Below, one piece after another: positions 1 through 5,370 of a stretch of DNA of 9,443 nucleotides; the stretch's first letter is position 1, and each line of letters starts with the position of its first letter. The stretch is from the NCBI GenBank assembly GCA_002315915.1, contig DCIB01000007.1:59299-68741 (forward strand), given 5' to 3'. This DNA is from Caryophanales bacterium UBA1737. Lineage in GTDB: Bacteria; Bacillota_I; Bacilli_A; ML615J-28; CAG-313. The notes beneath the pieces are model-generated. The model made no database searches. It was given only the letters and a program-made list of their open reading frames with translations, and was not told the origin of the DNA. A program made the translations under genes and the position numbers.

Positions 1-1
1 A

Positions 2-763
2 AAATCTTTTACAATAAGTAAAGCTAATCAAACTATCTCTTGGCCGCCTAATGATGATCCAAATAATGAACCATGGTCAGTTGGTGGTAATAATGCAACA
101 TTGCCAACACTTAATGGTCAAGGTAATACTCAATATGGAATTAATACTATAAATTCAATCCCAGCAGAATGGCAAGATAGTCCTTATTTTGATGAATTAG
201 ACGATATGGCTACATATTATTTCTTTGCTAAATACTTAGGCAATGATAATTATAATTCTGCTATATCTGAAGCATTAATTTTAGATTTAAGTGGGTATTG
301 TTTTATAGCTGGTACAAAAATTTCAATGACTAATGGAACAACTAAAAATATAGAAGATATTCTAGTTGGAGATAAAGTATTTGCCTATGATGTAACTAAT
401 TCAAAAGTCTTTGAAACTGTAGTATTATCTACCTATGAACATATTAGTAAAACTATTGCAATAATAACTTTAAATAATGGTGTTGTAATTAAGTGTACAC
501 CATCACACCCTTTATTAACTGCTGAAGGTTTTAAATCTGTTGATTCTAAATACAATGATGTAATGAAAGAATATCCATCTACTGACCTTGTAGTTGGCGA
601 TACTGTAATCACTGAATTAGGTAATGCTATAGTCAAAACCATTGAAATTAAAGAAGAAGTAGTATCTGTTTATAATTTCCATGTTAAATCTAATAATGGA
701 GATTTCAAAAACTGTACTTATTTTGCAAACGGTGTTGTTGTTCACAACGCAGGTGGTTGTTAA
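2..763 (+). CDS. C-terminal part of a large protein ending in a Hint (Hedgehog/intein-type) self-processing domain; 5' end outside window
   Basis: The frame is open to the left edge, so the protein is truncated at its N-terminus. The TTG at 101 is an internal Leu codon without a ribosome site, not a start. About 253 residues are visible. The first part is Asn/Gly/Pro-rich and not recognised, followed by a probably helical stretch up to GYC. From the Cys at 299-301 to the Asn at 746-748 (about 150 residues) lies a full Hint fold. The N-terminal block is CFIAGTKISM with a following IEDILVGDKVFAYD. The B block is TPSHPLL, with the Thr-x-x-His that assists the N-S acyl shift. The C-terminal block is TYFANGVVVHN. 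There is no room for a homing endonuclease. After His-Asn the protein has only Ala-Gly-Gly-Cys and stops, so there is no Cys/Ser/Thr at +1 and no C-terminal toxin. This resembles bacterial intein-like or pretoxin-HINT domains, which can self-cleave. The target of processing and the role of the upstream protein are unknown. The Hint assignment is strong; the protein's function is not known. Confidence 0.85.
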   Translation, partial: KSFTISKANQTISWPPNDDPNNEPWSVGGNNATLPTLNGQGNTQYGINTINSIPAEWQDSPYFDELDDMATYYFFAKYLGNDNYNSAISEALILDLSGYCFIAGTKISMTNGTTKNIEDILVGDKVFAYDVTNSKVFETVVLSTYEHISKTIAIITLNNGVVIKCTPSHPLLTAEGFKSVDSKYNDVMKEYPSTDLVVGDTVITELGNAIVKTIEIKEEVVSVYNFHVKSNNGDFKNCTYFANGVVVHNAGGC

Positions 764-776
764 TATTATTAAATAT

Positions 777-812
777 AAGATTCTAGAAAATATTTTCTAG
801 AATCTTTTTTTT
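777..812 (+). terminator. Strong intrinsic terminator of the Hint-domain gene
   Basis: A perfect inverted repeat, AGATTCTAGAAAA (778-790) with TTTTCTAGAATCT (793-805), is followed directly by an uninterrupted run of eight T (805-812). It starts 14 bases after the stop codon of the Hint gene and separates that gene from the rpsO unit. Confidence 0.93.
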
Positions 813-828
813 GAAAAAACATATTTCT

Positions 829-856
829 TTAACATTTATCGGTAATAGTGTATAAT
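829..856 (+). promoter_or_regulatory. Sigma-A type promoter for rpsO
   Basis: A -35 box TTAACA (829-834, five of six consensus bases) and a perfect -10 box TATAAT (851-856) are separated by 16 bases. Transcription should start near 863. The promoter sits just after the upstream terminator and is the only near-consensus promoter I find in the window, so it probably drives rpsO and, by read-through, pnp and later genes. Confidence 0.8.
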
Positions 857-862
857 AATTTT

Positions 863-961
863 GACCAATTCTTAGTTTAACGATAAATCTTCCGACGTTT
901 TACAAAGTATTTGGCATATTACAACATAATTTATTTATGTGAGTTTATTAGGAGGAAATAT
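863..961 (+). promoter_or_regulatory. rpsO 5' untranslated leader, possible S15 autoregulatory region
   Basis: About 99 nt lie between the predicted transcription start and the rpsO ATG, much longer than needed for a ribosome site. A hairpin ACATAA (924-929) / TTATGT (935-940) with a five-base loop ends ten bases before the AGGAGG at 950-955. A weaker AACG/CGTT pairing lies further upstream (about 879-899). Ribosomal protein S15 is known to repress its own mRNA through leader structures in several bacteria. That this leader does so is inference; I do not recognise a specific published S15-leader family here. Confidence 0.4.
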
Positions 962-1234
962 ATGGCTTGTATTACTAAAGACGAAAAAGCCGCAATCATT
1001 TCAAAATTTGCGCGTGCTGAAGGTGACACAGGATCTCCAGAAGTTCAAATTGCTATTTTATCGGCTGAAATAGACCGTTTAAATGAACATATGAAACTTC
1101 ATCCTCATGATTTCCACTCTCATCGTGGATTAATGATGAAGATCGGTCATCGTCGTAATCTTTTAAATTATTTAAAAGATTCTGACGTACAACGTTACCG
1201 TGAAGTTATTGCCAAATTAGGATTAAGAAAATAA
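962..1234 (+). CDS. rpsO: Small ribosomal subunit protein uS15
   Basis: This 90-residue protein is the usual length of bacterial S15, a primary 16S rRNA-binding protein of the 30S platform that also contributes to an intersubunit bridge. The sequence shows the family signature: GDTGSPEVQIA, then the I-x-x-L-x-x-H helix, then the DFHSHRGL loop containing the conserved His/Asp/Ser that contact rRNA, then RRNLLNYLK near the end. The ATG at 962 is chosen because AGGAGG at 950-955 lies at ideal distance and the product then begins MACITKDEK like other S15 proteins. An in-frame upstream start at 911 would add 17 hydrophobic residues foreign to the family and has no ribosome site. The gene uses CGT for arginine much more than its downstream neighbours, which fits high expression. 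It is followed by pnp, a widespread arrangement. Confidence 0.98.
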   Translation: MACITKDEKAAIISKFARAEGDTGSPEVQIAILSAEIDRLNEHMKLHPHDFHSHRGLMMKIGHRRNLLNYLKDSDVQRYREVIAKLGLRK

Positions 1235-1239
1235 GACTA

Positions 1240-1276
1240 AAATGGGCACTTCATGAGTGCCCATTTATCTTATTCT
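1240..1276 (+). terminator. Hairpin between rpsO and pnp (leaky terminator or processing site)
   Basis: AAATGGGCACT (1240-1250) pairs perfectly with AGTGCCCATTT (1256-1266) around a five-base loop. The 11-bp stem is GC-rich in its centre. The tail is TTTATCTTATTC rather than a clean T run, so termination is probably partial. In rpsO-pnp operons of other bacteria the intergenic hairpins cause partial termination and are cut by RNases. Either role fits here, since I see no separate clear promoter for pnp. Confidence 0.7.
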
Positions 1277-1319
1277 TACGTTTAATTATTGATTATTCTA
1301 TTTAAGGAGACATATAAAA

Positions 1320-3485
1320 ATGGATAAACATGTTTATGAATACGCACAATGCGATCGTAAATTTACAATTGAAATTGGTGAACTTGCAAAACAAGCAAAT
1401 GGTGCTTGTTTAGTTCGCTATAATGATACTGCTGTTTTATCATGTGCTGTTGGAAATAATGTGCCTATGGCAACAGATTTCTTTCCACTAACAGTTATGT
1501 ATCAAGAGAAACTTTATGCTGCTGGAAAGATTCCTGGAGGTTTCTTAAAAAGAGAAGGTCGTCCTTCTGAACATGAAACATTAGTTTCACGTTTAATTGA
1601 TAGACCTATTAGACCACTATTTGCAGAAGGATTTAGAAATGAAGTACAAGTAATTAATACAGTACTTTCTGCTAATCCTGATTATTCATCAGCTATGGCA
1701 GCAATGCTTGGAGCAAGTATTGCTCTTGGAATATCTGATATTCCATTTGAAGGACCTATTGCTGGAGTAGTTGTTGGTCATATTAATGGTGAATATGTAC
1801 TTAATCCAACTGTTGCAGAACTTGAAGTATCTGATATTAATTTAACAGTTGCTGGTACTAAAAAAGCTATTAATATGGTTGAATCAGGTGCTAAGCAAGT
1901 ATCAGAAGATGATATGCTTGGAGCATTAGTTTTTGCTCATGAAGAAATCAAAAAGATTTGTGAATGGGAAGAAACAATTATTAAAGAAGTTGGAAAAGAA
2001 AAAATTGTTCCAGATCTATTTAAAATTCCAGAAGAATTAAATAATGCTGTTAGAAGTTTTGCTTTTGATAACTTAAAGAAAGCAATTTCTACTTTTGATA
2101 AATTAGAACGTGAAGCAAATATTGAAAAAGTTAATGAAGAAACACGTAATCATTTTGACGAAATATTTGCAACAGAAAACTTATCTACTCAAGAATTAGA
2201 AGAAAAACAAGGCTTAGTTAACATGGTTTTAGAACATATGTTAGCTGAGGAAGTAAGAAGATTAATTACTGAAGATAAAGTTAGACCTGATGGAAGACAT
2301 GTAGATGAAATTAGACCATTATCTAGTAGAGTTGATTTATTCGAAAGAACACATGGATCTGCATTATTTACAAGAGGTCAAACTCAAAGCTGTTCATTAG
2401 TTACACTTGGATCTTTAGCTGATTCTCAAATTATTGATGGATTAGGTAACGAAGAAGAAAAACGCTTTATGTTACATTATAACTTCCCTCAATTTGCAGT
2501 TGGATCAACTGGTAAATATGGAAGCCCAGGTAGAAGAGAAATTGGACATGGTGCTTTAGGAGAAAGAGCTTTATTACAAGTAATGCCTTCTGAAGAAGAA
2601 TTCCCATATACAGTTAGAGTAGTATCTGAAATATTAGAATCAAATGGTTCATCAAGTCAAGCATCAATTTGTGCTGGATGTATGGCTTTAATGGCAGCTG
2701 GTGTTCCTATTAAAGCACCTGTTGCTGGTATTGCTATGGGTTTAATTACTCAAGATGATGAATGTTCTAAATATACTATTTTAACAGATATTCAAGGTTT
2801 AGAAGATCATTATGGAGATATGGACTTTAAAGTAGCTGGTACAAGAAATGGTATTACAGCTTTACAAATGGATATTAAATGTAAAGGTATAACACCAGAA
2901 ATCCTAAAAGAAGCACTTGCTCAAGCTAAAAAAGGTCGTATGCAAATACTAGATCATATGGCTACAACTATTAGTGAAGTTCGTCCTGAATTATCTAAAT
3001 ATGCGCCTAAAGTAAAGATGATTACTATTGATCCAGACAAGATTGGTTTAGTAATTGGATCTGGTGGTAAAAATATTCAAGATATTATTAATAAATGTGA
3101 TCAAGTTAAGATTGACACTGAATCTGATGGAAGAATTTATGTAATGCATCAAGATTTAGCAATGGTTGATAAAGCTATTGAAATTATTGAAAATATGTGT
3201 CGTGAACCAGAACTTAACGCAATATATCAAGCTAAAGTAATTAAAATATTAGAAATCGGTGCTGTTGTTGAAATTTGGCCTGGTTGTGAAGGACTTGTTC
3301 ATATTTCTAATCTTGCATGGAGAAGAGTTGAAAAAACTGAAGATGAAGTTCAAGTTGGCGATGAAATAGCTGTTAAATTAATTGAAATGCAAAATGGTAA
3401 ATTAAGATTCTCAAGAAAAGATACTCTTCCTCGTCCAGAGAAAAAGGAATTTAATAAAGATAAAAAAGAAGTAAAGGAAAACTAA
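1320..3485 (+). CDS. pnp: Polyribonucleotide nucleotidyltransferase (PNPase)
   Basis: PNPase is a trimeric enzyme that degrades RNA 3'-to-5' with phosphate, releasing nucleoside diphosphates, and can run in reverse to add tails. The 721 residues show all domains in order. RNase PH-like domain 1 carries GGFLKREGRPSEHE at 73-86. A helical linker follows. RNase PH-like domain 2 starts near RPDGR (322) and contains FTRGQTQ (350-356), the SPGRREIGHGALGERAL block and the catalytic region DHYGDMDFK, with Asp496, Asp502 and Lys504 matching the metal/phosphate site. A KH domain has its GxxG loop as GSGGK (580-584). An S1 RNA-binding domain (about 636-702) contains GLVHIS. The end is a short Lys/Glu-rich tail. 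The KH loop has Ser where GPGG is usual. The start is supported by AAGGAGA at 1304-1310. It is cotranscribed with degV (one base apart) and probably partly with rpsO. Confidence 0.98.
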   Translation: MDKHVYEYAQCDRKFTIEIGELAKQANGACLVRYNDTAVLSCAVGNNVPMATDFFPLTVMYQEKLYAAGKIPGGFLKREGRPSEHETLVSRLIDRPIRPLFAEGFRNEVQVINTVLSANPDYSSAMAAMLGASIALGISDIPFEGPIAGVVVGHINGEYVLNPTVAELEVSDINLTVAGTKKAINMVESGAKQVSEDDMLGALVFAHEEIKKICEWEETIIKEVGKEKIVPDLFKIPEELNNAVRSFAFDNLKKAISTFDKLEREANIEKVNEETRNHFDEIFATENLSTQELEEKQGLVNMVLEHMLAEEVRRLITEDKVRPDGRHVDEIRPLSSRVDLFERTHGSALFTRGQTQSCSLVTLGSLADSQIIDGLGNEEEKRFMLHYNFPQFAVGSTGKYGSPGRREIGHGALGERALLQVMPSEEEFPYTVRVVSEILESNGSSSQASICAGCMALMAAGVPIKAPVAGIAMGLITQDDECSKYTILTDIQGLEDHYGDMDFKVAGTRNGITALQMDIKCKGITPEILKEALAQAKKGRMQILDHMATTISEVRPELSKYAPKVKMITIDPDKIGLVIGSGGKNIQDIINKCDQVKIDTESDGRIYVMHQDLAMVDKAIEIIENMCREPELNAIYQAKVIKILEIGAVVEIWPGCEGLVHISNLAWRRVEKTEDEVQVGDEIAVKLIEMQNGKLRFSRKDTLPRPEKKEFNKDKKEVKEN

Positions 3486-3486
3486 T

Positions 3487-4374
3487 ATGAAAGTAGGAAT
3501 TACTACAGATTGTAGTTCATGTATTGAATATGCTCCTTTTAAGCATAATGTAAAAGTTACAAGAACTACTATCCATTTTGGAGAAAAAGAATTTGTTGAT
3601 GGTGTTGATATCAATGCTGATCAATTCTATGAAAAATTATCTAACTCAGATATCGTACCATCAACTTCTGCACCATCACCTGAACAATTAATTGGTAAAG
3701 CAGAAGAATATATGAATGCTGGATATACTGATGTAATCCATTTCCCTATATCATTTGGATTATCTGCATATGGAGAAAACCTAAAAGCAGTATCAGATGA
3801 TTATGTAGAAGGTATTAATTATCATGTATATAACCCTATGCTTGCATGTATGCCTCAAGGATACACAGCTCATTATGCTCAAATCCTTGCAGATAAAGGT
3901 GCAACAGTTGATGAAATATTTGCAGAATGTGATAAATTACGTCATCAAGCTGTAGAATATTTCATTGTTGATGATTTAAAATACCTAGTTAAAAATGGTC
4001 GTTTAAGTGTTGCAGCAGGTGCAATAGGATCTTTAATGAAAATTAAACCTATTCTTAGATTAGGTGAAATCGAAGAAGGAAAGATTAATACTTTTGAAAA
4101 GGTTAGAACATCTTCTAAAGTAATAGATAGAATTTTTGAACTTGTTCATGAAGAAACAAAAGATGCTAAAGAAGTAATTTATTGCATTCAACATACATTA
4201 AATGCTGAAAAAGCAAAAGAATTACAAGAAAGAGCAAAACAAGAATTTTCAAATGGTGTTGCTTTCCCAATTACAGTTGTTGCTCCAACTGTAGGATGCC
4301 ATATTGGTTGTGGTATCTTAAGTTTAGGATATATTATCCTAGATGGCTTAAAAGAAAAAGACTTACTTAAATAA
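3487..4374 (+). CDS. DegV family protein (FakB-like fatty-acid-binding protein)
   Basis: DegV proteins are two-domain cytosolic proteins that bind a single fatty acid. Those of the FakB class present it to the kinase FakA for phosphorylation and entry into phospholipid synthesis. The 295-residue length is normal. Family motifs are the N-terminal GITTDCSS (usually TDSTSD), PSTSAPSP (58-65), PISFGLSAYG (87-96), DDLKYLVKNGRLS (162-174), LMKIKPIL (183-190) and the C-terminal VGCHIGCGILSLGY with His272. The Thr/Ser of the TSxPSP motif and this His are in the region that contacts the lipid carboxylate in FakB structures. The third motif departs from the usual SSGLSGTY. No FakA (DAK-domain) gene is visible, so the partner must be elsewhere. 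The ribosome site AAAGGA (3473-3478) lies inside the end of pnp, with one base between genes, suggesting translational coupling. The last codons overlap helix P1 of rnpB. Confidence 0.93.
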   Translation: MKVGITTDCSSCIEYAPFKHNVKVTRTTIHFGEKEFVDGVDINADQFYEKLSNSDIVPSTSAPSPEQLIGKAEEYMNAGYTDVIHFPISFGLSAYGENLKAVSDDYVEGINYHVYNPMLACMPQGYTAHYAQILADKGATVDEIFAECDKLRHQAVEYFIVDDLKYLVKNGRLSVAAGAIGSLMKIKPILRLGEIEEGKINTFEKVRTSSKVIDRIFELVHEETKDAKEVIYCIQHTLNAEKAKELQERAKQEFSNGVAFPITVVAPTVGCHIGCGILSLGYIILDGLKEKDLLK

Positions 4375-4732
4375 TTATACATGGGTAATCGAGCAGGTAA
4401 CTGTTAGGAAAGTCCATACTAGCACAGTCTGAAATGATTGTAGTGTTTGTGCTTAGTTAATTAATAAGCTAAGGCATAAGGTAACTTATGACGGCAAGTA
4501 AATAGCCTAAAAGGAAACTCATGGCTATACTTTGAAAGTGCCACAGAGACGAATTTATTGGAAACAATAAAGTGGAACGGGTAAACCCCACAAGCTAGCA
4601 ACCCAAATTTTGGTAGGGGCATGGCTATAAGTAAAAATTAAATGAAAATAGCTGCGCTAATTTTATTAGTGAGATAAATGATTACCACTAGATTTATCTA
4701 GTACAGAATATGGCTTACATTGTATAATTATT
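4370..4732 (+). ncRNA. rnpB: RNase P RNA, type B (Bacillus class)
   Basis: This is the catalytic RNA of RNase P, which cuts the 5' leader from pre-tRNAs. The conserved landmarks occur in order. P1 pairs AATAATTATACA (4370-4381) with TGTATAATTATT (4721-4732). GGGTAATCG follows P1 exactly as in B. subtilis. P3 is AGCAG/CTGTT (4392-4405) with a GTAA loop. AGGAAAGTCC (4406-4415) is the 5' P4/CR-I segment. A CATAAG/CTTATG hairpin with a GTAA loop is at 4475-4490. Next come GAAAGTGCCACAGAGACGAA (4534-4553) and P12, TTTATTG/CAATAAA with a GAAA loop (4554-4571). The L15 element ending TGGTAGGGG (4611-4619) binds the tRNA CCA end. An AGATAAAT/ATTTATCT stem is at 4672-4699, and ACAGAATATGGCTTAC (4703-4718) closes P4 and CR-V. 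The AGCC...GGCT region (about 4503-4526) resembles the B-type P10.1. The ends are set by P1 and are uncertain by several bases. At about 363 nt it is shorter than the B. subtilis RNA (401 nt). P1 overlaps the degV stop codon. Confidence 0.95.
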
Positions 4733-4773
4733 AAACCCATGGATTTTTCCATATAATAAAGGAGGGGATCAAT
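4733..4773 (+). promoter_or_regulatory. Spacer between rnpB and engB with the engB ribosome site
   Basis: A strong Shine-Dalgarno AAGGAGGGG (4759-4767) lies seven bases before a TTG codon at 4774, and this decides the start of engB. A weak ATGGA/TCCAT hairpin (4739-4752) lies upstream, without a following T run, so it is not a convincing terminator. No clear promoter is present here, so engB is probably made by read-through through rnpB. Confidence 0.6.
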
Positions 4774-5361
4774 TTGGTTATTAAAAATGCTAATTATATT
4801 ACTAGTTGTGTAGAAAGATCATTCTATCCAGAACCAAAATTACCAGAATTTATCTTTTTTGGTAGAAGTAATGTTGGTAAAAGTTCATTAATTAATGCAC
4901 TTACTAATAGAAAGAATCTAGCATATACATCTAGTAAACCAGGAAAAACCCTTACTTTGAACTTTTATTTAATTAATGATTCTTTCTATTTCATTGATGC
5001 ACCAGGATATGGTTATGCTAAAAAAGATATACAAACTAAACTAAATTTTGGTAAAATGATAGAAGATTATTTAAAAAATAAAGACTATTTAAAATATGCA
5101 TTTTTAGTTATTGATTCAAAAATAGGTTTAACAGAAGATGATTGTTTAATGTTTAACTTTCTAGTAGACAAAGGTGTTGTACCAATTGTTATTGCAACAA
5201 AAGTAGATAAATTAAATCAAAAAGAAACAAATCTAAGTTTAAATAAAATAACTAAAACATTTGAAAATACATCGTTTGATGTAGAAGTATATTTTGTATC
5301 TTCCGTATCTAAAAAAGGACTTTTACAAGTCCTTGATAAGATAGAAGATGCACTTAATTAG
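4774..5361 (+). CDS. engB: Ribosome-biogenesis GTPase EngB (YihA/YsxC)
   Basis: EngB is a small TRAFAC GTPase needed for late assembly of the 50S ribosomal subunit. The 195-residue protein is of normal family length. It carries the P-loop GRSNVGKSS (30-38), the family-typical switch I segment TSSKPGKT (52-59), the G3 box DAPGYGYAKK (75-84, usually DLPGYGYA), LVIDSKIGLTEDD (111-123) and the G4 box TKVDK (142-146), with VSS near 175 as probable G5. The start is TTG rather than ATG. It is supported by the strong ribosome site at 4759-4767, and the product begins just ahead of the conserved N-terminal strand. The TAG stop is part of the TAGGAGG ribosome site of proS, ten bases before its ATG, so the two genes are tightly coupled. 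Confidence 0.96.
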   Translation: MVIKNANYITSCVERSFYPEPKLPEFIFFGRSNVGKSSLINALTNRKNLAYTSSKPGKTLTLNFYLINDSFYFIDAPGYGYAKKDIQTKLNFGKMIEDYLKNKDYLKYAFLVIDSKIGLTEDDCLMFNFLVDKGVVPIVIATKVDKLNQKETNLSLNKITKTFENTSFDVEVYFVSSVSKKGLLQVLDKIEDALN

Positions 5362-5370
5362 GAGGCTTTT

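Noticed and set aside
433..642. Minus-strand reading frame of 69 codons
   Set aside because: It lies fully inside the Hint domain coding region, has no ribosome site and resembles no known family.
101..763. Hint-domain gene as a complete 220-residue protein starting at TTG 101
   Set aside because: The frame continues open to base 2 with protein-like composition, and there is no ribosome site before 101, so this is an internal codon of a truncated gene.
299..763. Polymorphic toxin with a pretoxin-HINT domain
   Set aside because: No toxin domain follows the Hint domain, and the next feature is a terminator; no immunity gene is present.
861..889. Second possible rpsO promoter with TTGACC at 861-866
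   Set aside because: The matching -10 position (TAAATC) is poor, and the box overlaps the predicted start of the better promoter at 829-856.
911..961. Upstream start adding 17 residues to S15
   Set aside because: The added residues are not part of the S15 family, no ribosome site precedes 911, and the AGGAGG at 950-955 serves the ATG at 962.
3411..3614. Minus-strand reading frame spanning the pnp/degV junction
   Set aside because: Hydrophobic product from AT-rich antisense sequence, overlapping two well-supported genes.
4188..4382. Minus-strand reading frame at the end of degV
   Set aside because: It is antisense to conserved DegV motifs and to the rnpB P1 strand, with no independent support.
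4723..4728. TATAAT as the -10 box of an engB promoter
   Set aside because: It is fully explained as part of the 3' strand of rnpB P1, and the matching -35 position reads AGTACA.
4739..4752. rnpB terminator
   Set aside because: The ATGGA/TCCAT stem is only 5 bp and no T run follows it.
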